Origin: Chloroflexota bacterium
Lineage (GTDB): Bacteria; Chloroflexota; Anaerolineae; Promineifilales; Promineifilaceae
NCBI GenBank assembly: GCA_024223125.1
Contig: JAAEOP010000790.1
Location: 1 to 5,066, forward strand
Reading direction: 5' to 3'
DNA length: 5,066 nt
Shown here piece after piece: positions 1 through 4,911 of this stretch (positions are counted from its first letter, which is position 1; each line of letters starts with the position of its first letter). The position numbers and the translations under genes are program-made. Below the pieces are notes generated by a model that saw only the letters and a list, made by a program, of their open reading frames with translations, did no database searches and was not told the origin of the DNA.

Positions 1-476
1 AAGCTTATCAACTGCCCGATTTCCGGAGGCAGCGCCACCAGTCGATTGTCGCTCAAACTGAGTTCAACCAGATTAACCAATGCTCCAATTTCCGGAGGCA
101 ACGTTTCCAGCCGGTTACAGGCCAAACCCAACCACTCCAGGTTGGTTAACGTGAACAGAACGTCTGGCGCTGTTTCAAATTGATTTTCACACAAAACAAC
201 CATTTCCAGATGGGTCAATTGCTCAACTTCAGGCGGCAACTCCGTTAGTTGATTGTCCGCGACGACTAACTCTTTCAAATTGGTCAGTTGCCCAATTTCC
301 GGGGGCAATCGGTCAAGGTGGTTGGCGCCGGCCTCCAAAGTTTCCAGGTTGGTCAGGTATCCGATTTCCGGGGGCAGGTTTACGAGTTGATTATCACCCA
401 GATAAAGCTCTTTCAAATGGACCAGTTGCCCAATTTCCGGAGGCAGCCCGGTCAAGCCCCAACCGGACAGGTCAAG
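1..476 (-). repeat. Seven tandem 69-bp LRR-coding units
   Basis: The DNA has a 69-bp period matching the 23-residue protein repeat. For example, the 18-mer CAGTTGCCCAATTTCCGG recurs at 285-302 and 423-440, exactly two periods apart, with close variants at the other units. Near-identity at DNA level suggests recent duplication or gene conversion among units, so copy number could vary between strains. Confidence 0.8.
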
Positions 477-584
477 CCGCTGCCATTCCGGCATATCCTG
501 ACACCGGTTGAGCAATGACAACACCAAAGCGTGCCTCTCTTTTTGGGGCAAAGCCTGATCCGGTTTCTTACAAACCACCACCAA
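1..584 (-). CDS. Leucine-rich-repeat protein, N-terminal part (3' end beyond window)
   Basis: The minus strand is open from a TGA at 620-618 to the window edge, giving at least 194 codons. After about 36 N-terminal residues, rich in charged and Leu residues and likely a helical cap, there are seven consecutive 23-residue leucine-rich repeats from about residue 37. Their consensus is LxxLxLxxNxLxxLPPEIGxLxN, the bacterial plant-type/Roc-COR-like class. Such repeats form a curved solenoid for protein binding; no partner or catalytic domain is visible here. Repeat 5 (about residues 129-151) is degenerate and has lost LPPEIG. There is no upstream ATG. I chose TTG at 584-582 because GGGAGG (597-592) lies 7 nt before it; GTG at 581 or 578 is an alternative. 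The missing C-terminus could carry a Roc-COR GTPase, TIR or other module. The gene faces away from the operon at 1448, so it is not co-transcribed with it. The LRR identity is certain; the start and overall function are not. Confidence 0.9.
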   Translation of the reverse strand, partial: MVVVCKKPDQALPQKERHALVLSLLNRCQDMPEWQRLDLSGWGLTGLPPEIGQLVHLKELYLGDNQLVNLPPEIGYLTNLETLEAGANHLDRLPPEIGQLTNLKELVVADNQLTELPPEVEQLTHLEMVVLCENQFETAPDVLFTLTNLEWLGLACNRLETLPPEIGALVNLVELSLSDNRLVALPPEIGQLIS

Positions 585-591
585 AATGCCA

Positions 592-597
592 CCTCCC
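592..597 (-). promoter_or_regulatory. Shine-Dalgarno of the LRR gene
   Basis: On the minus strand GGGAGG lies 7 nt upstream of TTG (584-582) and 10 nt upstream of GTG (581-579). It is the only strong ribosome-binding site before the repeats and decides the non-ATG start. Confidence 0.6.
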
Positions 598-620
598 TGG
601 ATAAAAAATCCGAATTGTCA

Positions 621-695
621 GGAGATTAGAGATGGGGAGATTGGGAGATTATTTATAAAAAAGACAATCTCCAATCTCCTAGTCTCCCAATCTCC
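621..695. repeat. Imperfect inverted repeat of GGAGATT units (about 30-nt arms)
   Basis: The left arm (621-650) is built from GGAGATT/GGGAGATT units and the right arm (666-695) from their complements. The arms pair over about 30 nt with a few mismatches and one single-base offset around an AT-rich 15-nt loop (651-665). It could fold as a long hairpin in RNA or extrude in DNA. It lies just upstream of the LRR start. Its low complexity and palindromic form fit a dispersed intergenic repeat rather than a terminator, since no T-run follows the stem. Confidence 0.6.
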
Positions 696-754
696 AAAAC
701 GAAATGTTACTTTGTGATCGTGCCAAGTGTACCCACATCTTAGCTCACTTTTTT

Positions 755-811
755 ATGGAAGTATATGAAATAATGAGGCAGTTTCGTGCGTCAAGTATGC
801 AGATTGTGTAG
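755..811 (+). pseudogene. Possible IS21-type transposase (IstA) N-terminal remnant
   Basis: An 18-codon frame reads MEVYEIMRQFRASSMQIV and stops. From memory, MEVYEIIRQ-like starts are typical of IS21-family IstA transposases, whose helix-turn-helix normally follows directly; here it is absent. There is no Shine-Dalgarno before the ATG. CCACATCT (733-740) and AGATGTGG (903-910) form an 8-bp inverted pair around this stretch, which is compatible with a decayed insertion but close to chance level. The resemblance is short and could be coincidental. Confidence 0.25.
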
Positions 812-917
812 TAAAGTGTGAGTAAGGAGGCAGAGTTATTTGCCCCAAGATTCATCGAGGCCAGCTGATATAAAGAAGCTTCCAGGGGGATAAAAAGGAG
901 GGAGATGTGGCTAATTT

Positions 918-1009
918 TTGAATCCCTGAATCACTGAATTTTTATGAATCCGCTGACAAAATGCTGCCTTTTCAGTGATTTCAATTCAATCAATGCTTCA
1001 GTGATTCAA
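918..1009. repeat. TTGAATCACTGAA-type inverted repeat cluster
   Basis: A left copy ending in CTGAATCACTGAA (926-938, preceded by TTGAATCC from 918) faces two right copies in inverted orientation: TTCAGTGATTTCAATTCAA (971-989) and TTCAGTGATTCAA (997-1009). The last is a 12-of-13 reverse complement of the left core. The arrangement gives alternative hairpins with either right arm and looks like a short palindromic intergenic repeat with a duplicated arm. Confidence 0.5.
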
Positions 1010-1065
1010 CATATCAACTGCGCCGGACAAAGGCAAGCTAAAGCCTTAGGCATTCCCGAAAAAAT

Positions 1066-1199
1066 AATCATCCCAAAATCCAGGCGGCCATTCATATATA
1101 TTAAGCAACACAACCATAGTGCTACGGGAATACTTTAAGGCCGTATTTAGGATGTTCATAAATGTAAGTCTACAGAAAACCCAATGTTTTGGGATGATT
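1066..1199. repeat. Perfect 13-bp inverted repeats 108 nt apart
   Basis: AATCATCCCAAAA (1066-1078) and its exact reverse complement TTTTGGGATGATT (1187-1199) bracket 108 nt without a gene. They could be termini of a very small non-autonomous element or the arms of a large RNA stem. No clear target duplication was found next to them. Confidence 0.4.
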
Positions 1200-1281
1200 T
1201 AATAATCGGAACAGCCTTACCTCTAAATTGTACCCAAACTTTTAATGCCACCCATCCGGTGATATAATCGAATAGAAAAAG

Positions 1282-1315
1282 AAAAACCCCGCGAGTTTGG
1301 CCACCCGGGGTTTTT
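1282..1315. terminator. Bidirectional intrinsic terminator
   Basis: AAAAACCCCG (1282-1291) and CGGGGTTTTT (1306-1315) form a perfect 10-bp stem around a 14-nt loop. The A-run on the left and T-run on the right make it a Rho-independent terminator in both directions; on the minus strand the U-run is extended by TTTTTC-TTTTT-like sequence. It sits 133 nt before the operon start codon. Reading plus, it would insulate the operon from upstream transcription; reading minus, it would end transcripts from the promoter at 1401-1373. Confidence 0.8.
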
Positions 1316-1366
1316 CCATAAGCATATGGTGTGCGCTGCGCTCTGTTTTCAGAACAGCCGCCGCTT
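1282..1366 (-). ncRNA. Predicted small RNA, about 85 nt, upstream of the operon
   Basis: A near-consensus minus-strand promoter (TTGACA, 17-nt spacer, TATATT) predicts a start near 1366, and the perfect terminator ends at 1282. The transcript between them contains a CUGUU/AACAG stem-loop (1357-1343) and a CCAUA-UGCU-UAUGG stem-loop (1329-1316) directly abutting the terminator stem. No convincing reading frame lies inside; an ATG near 1325 runs through the terminator. It matches no RNA family I recognise. It might regulate the operon through promoter interference or pairing. The 5' end is predicted only. Confidence 0.4.
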
Positions 1367-1372
1367 TTTATT

Positions 1373-1401
1373 AATATAACCCCGGTCCGGCACTCTGTCA
1401 A
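1373..1401 (-). promoter_or_regulatory. Sigma-70-type promoter reading leftward
   Basis: On the minus strand the -35 box TTGACA (1401-1396) matches the consensus exactly, the spacer is 17 nt, and the -10 box TATATT (1378-1373) matches 5 of 6 positions. This is the best promoter match I found in the window. It points away from the operon toward the terminator at 1315-1282. Confidence 0.55.
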
Positions 1402-1424
1402 ACTGAGCGTCCCGACCCTATTAT
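1395..1424 (+). promoter_or_regulatory. Candidate promoter of the two-gene operon
   Basis: CTGTCA (1395-1400, 4 of 6 matches to the -35 consensus), an 18-nt spacer and TATTAT (1419-1424, 5 of 6 matches to the -10 consensus) would start transcription near 1431, giving a leader of about 17 nt that still holds the Shine-Dalgarno. Its -35 element overlaps the -35 of the opposing promoter, so the two would compete for polymerase. The match is modest. Confidence 0.3.
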
Positions 1425-1433
1425 GCAGGCATC

Positions 1434-1440
1434 AAAGGAG
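1434..1440 (+). promoter_or_regulatory. Shine-Dalgarno of the 178-aa gene
   Basis: AAAGGAG lies 7 nt before ATG 1448. An ATG at 1441 abuts the site with no spacing and is out of frame, so 1448 is the start. Confidence 0.8.
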
Positions 1441-1447
1441 ATGACTA

Positions 1448-1984
1448 ATGACCACTCAAGAATCCACCCCATCGAGCGGCGGCGTCAAAGCCGGCCGCAA
1501 CATTCAGGCCGATAATATTGTAACCGGCGTTCAAATTCAGGGCGCTGAGGCCGAAACCGCCCAGAAATTGCTGGAGTCGGCCCAACAAATCAAAAGCGGC
1601 AGCGTAGAAGCTGTGCAGGATATTATTGCCAAAAACATCGTCACCGGCTTTCAATACCTGGGCCAGGGCGGTCAGGTGACCCGCCAACAGTTTGACCAAG
1701 AGCTGGCCGCCGTGCGAGAACAGTTGGCCGAAGCCATTGCCGCCAATGAAATCGAGGACGAGGAAGAGGCCGAGGATGCCCAAACAGCCGTTAAGCGGGC
1801 TATTAAGCACACCCAGGCCGAGCAACCCGCCTCCGAAAAAATCACCAAAAATCTTAGCAAAGCCGCCGAGATTATTGAAGGCGCGGCCAAAACCGCCGAA
1901 GCGGCCAAAAACTTTGGCGCTAAAGTCATCAAACTGGTGCCGGTGGTGTTGGGTTTGGCCAAAATCGCCCAGACATTTTTCTAA
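1448..1984 (+). CDS. 178-aa two-motif helical protein, putative signalling partner or effector
   Basis: I recognise no named family. The N-terminal 75 residues carry two copies of a short motif, V13-K-A-x-x-N-I-x-A-x-N-I-V-T-G-V-Q29 and V53-E-A-x-x-D-I-x-A-x-N-I-V-T-G-F-Q69, each followed within three residues by a Gly (QIQG, QYLG). A third copy starts the next gene's product. Residues about 76-120 are predicted helical or coiled-coil with an acidic run at 101-110 (EIEDEEEAED), and about 130-157 form an Ala/Lys/Glu amphipathic helix. Residues 157-178 are hydrophobic (KVIKLVPVVLGLAKIA, ending TFF) and could insert in or bind a membrane. There is no signal peptide or catalytic motif. It is the first gene of an operon, 20 nt before the NACHT gene. 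I infer an adaptor or membrane-active effector recruited by homotypic motif contacts. A structural co-subunit or an inhibitor is also possible. The gene is real; the function is inferred. Confidence 0.85.
   Translation: MTTQESTPSSGGVKAGRNIQADNIVTGVQIQGAEAETAQKLLESAQQIKSGSVEAVQDIIAKNIVTGFQYLGQGGQVTRQQFDQELAAVREQLAEAIAANEIEDEEEAEDAQTAVKRAIKHTQAEQPASEKITKNLSKAAEIIEGAAKTAEAAKNFGAKVIKLVPVVLGLAKIAQTFF
1484..1654 (+). repeat. Two copies of the shared I-x-A-x-N-I-V-T-G-x-Q motif
   Basis: Copy 1 spans 1484-1534 (residues 13-29) and copy 2 spans 1604-1654 (residues 53-69), offset by 40 residues. Both have V-[KE]-A, then [ND]-I-x-A-x-N-I-V-T-G-[VF]-Q. The DNA has diverged more than the protein, so selection on the peptide is likely. 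The alternating Ile/Val/Gln/Asn/Gly content and the paired arrangement recall amyloid-forming signalling motifs such as the two HET-s repeats or RHIM [IV]-Q-x-G cores. That comparison is by eye. Confidence 0.7.
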
Positions 1985-1990
1985 TTTAAA

Positions 1991-1998
1991 GAAAGGGA
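1991..1998 (+). promoter_or_regulatory. Shine-Dalgarno of the NACHT gene
   Basis: GAAAGGGA sits within the 20-nt gap between the genes, with the GGG 7 nt before ATG 2005. With so short a gap and no terminator, the two genes are almost certainly co-transcribed. Confidence 0.7.
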
Positions 1999-2004
1999 CA
2001 CACA

Positions 2005-4911
2005 ATGACCCCCACCTCCGGCCCCGTGGAAGCCAAGGGCGATATCGACGCCCGCGATATTATCACCGGCATTCAGCAAAACTTTTTTACCATCTTTCAG
2101 CAGCCCTTTGAGCCGCCGGCCGATTTGGCCCAACTGCGCAGCGACTACCTGGCCTACTTGCAGCACAGCTACCGCCACCTGGATATGAAAGGCATTTTGC
2201 AAGTGCAGCAAGTGACCCAGCAGCTCCCGCTGGCCGCGGTTTACGTGCCGCTAAAGGCCCAGGGACACCAGGCCGGCCCGCCCGGTTACGTGGCCGGGCG
2301 ATTGCTGCACCGGCCCGGCCCGCCGGAGATTGAAACCGCGGCAGCGGCAGCCCTGGAGATTGAAGCCTTGGCCCGTCCGGTTGAGCCGGTACTGGTAGAA
2401 GAAGCCCTTAAAACCGACCCGGCCGTGGTGGTCCTGGGCGACCCCGGCGCGGGCAAAAGCACGCTGCTTAAGGTGCTGGCCCTGGCCCTGGCCCAACAGC
2501 CCAAAGGCCCCCTGCCCATTTTGCTGCCGCTTAACGCCTACGCCCGCCGCTTGCAGCAGGGTGAAATCAATCTTAGCCGCTTTTTGGGCCGCTACTACGC
2601 CACCCGCCAGGAAAAGCTGCAGCGGGTAGACCAACTCTTCAGGGCCGCTCTGGCCGCCAAACAAGCCGTTATTTTGCTGGATGGTCTGGACGAGGTGCAG
2701 GCCGAGCGGCAATACCTGGTTCGTTTGGTGCAAGACTTTGTAGCCGAACAGATCCCCCAACCCCTTGCCGACCGCCGACCGCCAACCGCCGACCGCCGAG
2801 AAATCGAGAGTGGGATCAGCGGTCAGACGTCTGTTGTGGACCGTTCGTCCCGCTTACAACGGGACGAAGCCGAAGAGACGGTGGTCGGCGGTCAGCCGTC
2901 GGCGATCATAGAAGGCAACCGCATCATCGTTACCAGCCGCATTGTGGGCTACAATGAAGCCCCCCTGGCCGGGCAGCCGTGGCGCACCTACACCCTGACC
3001 GACTTTGATCAGGCCGACATCGAGCGATTTATTAGCCAGTGGACCCGCATCTTTGCCGTTAGCATCCGGGGCGATACCGAACCGGTCCGCCGGCAGGCAC
3101 GGCAGGAGTGCGATGAACTGCTGGCGGCCATCGAGGCCCGGCCCAGCGTACGCCGTCTGGCCGGCAACCCTCTGCTGCTGACCATTCTGGCCCTGATAAA
3201 ATACACCGGCGTCACCCTGCCGGAACAGCGGGTCAAACTGTACGAACTCTACCTGCAAGCCCTGATAGAAAGCTGGAATTTGGCCCGCGCTCTGGATCAG
3301 AAACCGGTGGGGCCGGGCATTAATTATGAAGAAACGGTGCAGGTTCTGGCCCCCCTGGCCCTGTGGCTGCGCCAGGAAAACCCCACCGCCGGGCTGGTTA
3401 GCCAGAGCCAACTGGAAAATTGGCTAACCGGCTACTACCAAACCGAGTGGGACCTGCCCCGGGGCCAGGCCCGCCGGCGCGGGCGCGACTTCTTGAACAG
3501 CGTAGAACATTACTCTAACCTGCTGCTGGAACGAGGCGAGCGGCAGTATGGCTTTTTGCACCTGACTCTGGAAGAGATGCTGGCCGCCAAGGGCCTGGCC
3601 CAGCTTTATTTTGACGACCCGCCCGCCGCCATGGCGCTAATTAACCGCACCCTGGCCGACCCCGGCTGGCACGAAAGCCTGCAACTGGCCGTAGGCGCTA
3701 TTGGCGTGGTGCAGCAACTGCCCAAAATGGCCGGAGCCATTTTACAAGAGTTGCTAACCCTAACCCCGCCCGGCACCGAACCGGGCTACGCCGTTACCTT
3801 TGCCGGCCAAATTCTGCTCGATGCGGGCCCTGCGGGCGTGGGCCGCACCGCCGCCAAAAAGGTGACCGCCGCCCTGGTTACAACAATGCAGTCCGCCGCC
3901 TGTCCTATTCGTATCCGGCGTGACGCCGGCCATACCCTGGGCCGCCTGGGCTGGACTCCCACCCCTGCTCCCGACGACCTCATTTTAGCCCCGCCCGGCA
4001 CTGAGCCTACCGGCCTGGATGCCTTCCGCCCCGGGCAACCGCCGGACGGCCCCATTTGGCTGGGCAAATATCCGGTTACGAATGCCCAATTTGGCCGTTT
4101 TATGCGGGCCGGCGGCTACGACAACCGGAATTTCTGGAGCGATGAGGGCTGGGCCTGGCGCAACGGCGCTAACCCCGGCCTGGAACGCCTTGACGATAAA
4201 GATCTTCGCCAAGATTATGAAAAATGGCTGGCTCAACGCCCGGCAGAAAAGCGAAAACAACCTTATTATTGGAATGATACCGACTGGAACAATTCTCTAT
4301 TTCCGGTTGTCGGCATTAGTTGGTTTGAGGCCGAAGCCTATAGTCGCTGGTTGAGCGTTTCAGATTTCGAGTTAAAAGTTTGGCGCGAGGACGAACTGAT
4401 CGCGCTGACCCAAGCTGATAACCTGCCTTCAGCCTTGACTCAACTGAAATTGGCCCTTGCCAATCGTCAATCTAAGATCGAAATCCGTTTACCGCACGAG
4501 CAGGAATGGGAGCGTGCTATGGGCGGCCGGGGTGATTTTCCCTGGGGCAGCACCTTTGACCCGACACACCTAAACTGTGCTGAGGCCTGGTCCGGCCAAG
4601 AATTTACCGATTATGAAGAACTGCGAAAATGGTGGAATTCAGATACCGAATCCTGGCGCGAGGCGACCACCACCGCCGTGACCACCTACCCTCAAGGAGT
4701 TAGCCCGGCCGGGGTCTGGGACGGCAGCGGCAATGTGTGGGAGTGGATGCTTAATCCTTATAGCTCCGGCGGCGACACAAAGGCGCTGCGGGGCGGCGGG
4801 TGGGACATTTATGAAAGGTTCGCCCGCGTGTCCTCCCGCAATCTCAATCCCCCCGTCAGCTTCTTCTACGACAGCAGTTTTCGTCTCGTCGTCGCCCCTG
4901 TCATCCTATAG
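2005..4911 (+). CDS. NACHT NTPase fused to FGE-sulfatase/CLec-like domain; probable DGR target protein
   Basis: A 968-aa STAND-class receptor-like protein. Residues 8-24 carry the motif shared with the upstream gene. Residues about 36-130 are a helical pre-NACHT region. The NACHT module has Walker A GDPGAGKST (145-153), Walker B AVILLDGLDEV (221-231), a sensor-1-like RIIVTSR (306-312), LAGNPLLLT (385-393) and FLHLTLEE (517-524). Residues about 250-300 are a low-complexity insertion between Walker B and sensor 1. A helical linker (about 560-650, ending AGHTLGRLGW) leads to an FGE-sulfatase fold from about 665: WLGKYPVTNAQFGRF, PVVGISWFEAEAYSRWL (767-783), IRLPHEQEWERA (827-838), PWG, GVWDGSGNVWEWM (903-915), then LRGGGW...FRLV (928-962). 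The FGE catalytic Cys pair is absent, so ligand binding is more likely than sulfatase activation. The C-terminus looks like a DGR variable region. Second gene of the operon; no signal peptide or membrane helix, so probably cytoplasmic. Domains are seen; a role in defence or self/non-self sensing is inferred. Confidence 0.95.
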   Translation: MTPTSGPVEAKGDIDARDIITGIQQNFFTIFQQPFEPPADLAQLRSDYLAYLQHSYRHLDMKGILQVQQVTQQLPLAAVYVPLKAQGHQAGPPGYVAGRLLHRPGPPEIETAAAAALEIEALARPVEPVLVEEALKTDPAVVVLGDPGAGKSTLLKVLALALAQQPKGPLPILLPLNAYARRLQQGEINLSRFLGRYYATRQEKLQRVDQLFRAALAAKQAVILLDGLDEVQAERQYLVRLVQDFVAEQIPQPLADRRPPTADRREIESGISGQTSVVDRSSRLQRDEAEETVVGGQPSAIIEGNRIIVTSRIVGYNEAPLAGQPWRTYTLTDFDQADIERFISQWTRIFAVSIRGDTEPVRRQARQECDELLAAIEARPSVRRLAGNPLLLTILALIKYTGVTLPEQRVKLYELYLQALIESWNLARALDQKPVGPGINYEETVQVLAPLALWLRQENPTAGLVSQSQLENWLTGYYQTEWDLPRGQARRRGRDFLNSVEHYSNLLLERGERQYGFLHLTLEEMLAAKGLAQLYFDDPPAAMALINRTLADPGWHESLQLAVGAIGVVQQLPKMAGAILQELLTLTPPGTEPGYAVTFAGQILLDAGPAGVGRTAAKKVTAALVTTMQSAACPIRIRRDAGHTLGRLGWTPTPAPDDLILAPPGTEPTGLDAFRPGQPPDGPIWLGKYPVTNAQFGRFMRAGGYDNRNFWSDEGWAWRNGANPGLERLDDKDLRQDYEKWLAQRPAEKRKQPYYWNDTDWNNSLFPVVGISWFEAEAYSRWLSVSDFELKVWREDELIALTQADNLPSALTQLKLALANRQSKIEIRLPHEQEWERAMGGRGDFPWGSTFDPTHLNCAEAWSGQEFTDYEELRKWWNSDTESWREATTTAVTTYPQGVSPAGVWDGSGNVWEWMLNPYSSGGDTKALRGGGWDIYERFARVSSRNLNPPVSFFYDSSFRLVVAPVIL
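2026..2076 (+). repeat. Third copy of the shared motif at the NACHT protein N-terminus
   Basis: Residues 8-24 (V-E-A-K-G-D-I-D-A-R-D-I-I-T-G-I-Q) match both copies in the 178-aa protein at V-[KE]-A, [ND]-I, A, [ND]-I-[IV]-T-G and Q. It lies at the extreme N-terminus, where STAND receptors commonly carry their effector-recruiting element, and is followed by NFFTIFQQPF, itself aromatic and Gln-rich. Confidence 0.7.
2774..2903. repeat. Palindromic repeat element inserted in frame in the NACHT gene
   Basis: Two 25-nt outer arms (2774-2798 and 2879-2903), built on GCCGACC/GGTCGGC units, are imperfect inverted copies with 21 of 25 positions matching. Inside lie a perfect 10-bp palindrome CAGACGTCTG (2824-2833) and a perfect 9-bp inverted repeat TTCGTCCCG (2844-2852) / CGGGACGAA (2860-2868). 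The block translates to a low-complexity insert (ADRRPPTADRR and onward, residues about 255-300) between Walker B and sensor 1. It looks like a dispersed palindromic element captured in frame. Confidence 0.65.
4789..4902 (+). other. Putative DGR variable region (VR)
   Basis: It lies at the 3' end of the FGE-fold gene, where DGR variable repeats sit. It starts at the conserved RGGGW (residues 929-933) and ends near FRLVVAPV. Of codons 934-960, 24 of 27 end in C or T, as expected if template AAY codons are converted to NNY by adenine mutagenesis. The final 26 nt (4877-4902) contain no A, as expected of a fixed initiation-of-mutagenic-homing (IMH) segment. The template repeat and reverse transcriptase are not in the window, so this rests on the target side only. 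Confidence 0.65.

Larger units (their letters stand above)
585..1447. other. 863-bp gene-poor intergenic region between divergent genes
   Basis: No open frame here has convincing coding character. The region is visibly AT-richer than the operon. It holds an imperfect long inverted repeat (621-695), a possible transposase N-terminal remnant (755-811), isolated SD-like purine runs (AAGGAGG at 824-830 and 895-902) followed only by very short frames, TTGAATCACTGAA-type inverted repeats (918-1009), a separated 13-bp inverted repeat (1066-1199), a bidirectional terminator (1282-1315) and two opposing promoter candidates (1373-1424). A 64-codon frame at 944-1138 and an 81-codon minus-strand frame at 1401-1156 were judged spurious. 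Confidence 0.7.

Noticed and set aside
1..6. AAGCTT at the first base as a cloning junction
   Set aside because: The LRR frame is intact up to the edge and the hexamer also occurs at 876-881, so it is uninformative.
840..893. 17-codon frame from TTG after AAGGAGG
   Set aside because: The frame is very short, the spacing to the purine run is long, and the peptide is unrecognised.
944..1138. 64-codon plus-strand frame
   Set aside because: It has no Shine-Dalgarno, overlaps the inverted repeats at 918-1009, and its composition is not protein-like.
1261..1275. TATAAT at 1263-1268 as promoter of the operon
   Set aside because: The matching -35 position (TTTTAA) is poor and transcription would run at once into the perfect terminator at 1282-1315. 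The 1395-1424 candidate is better placed.
1343..1357. CTGTT-TTCAG-AACAG dyad as a LexA-type operator
   Set aside because: The CTGT/ACAG half-sites are separated by 7 nt rather than 8. It is better explained as a stem-loop of the predicted small RNA.
1156..1401. 81-codon minus-strand frame
   Set aside because: It overlaps the promoter and runs through the intrinsic terminator, and has no ribosome-binding site.
1445..2005. Long minus-strand frame opposite the 178-aa gene, and similar long antisense frames within 2250-4260
   Set aside because: They are shadows of GC-rich coding sequence on the plus strand, without their own ribosome-binding sites or domains.
4019..4354. 111-codon alternative plus-strand frame inside the FGE domain
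   Set aside because: It overlaps conserved FGE motifs in the main frame and has no start signal.
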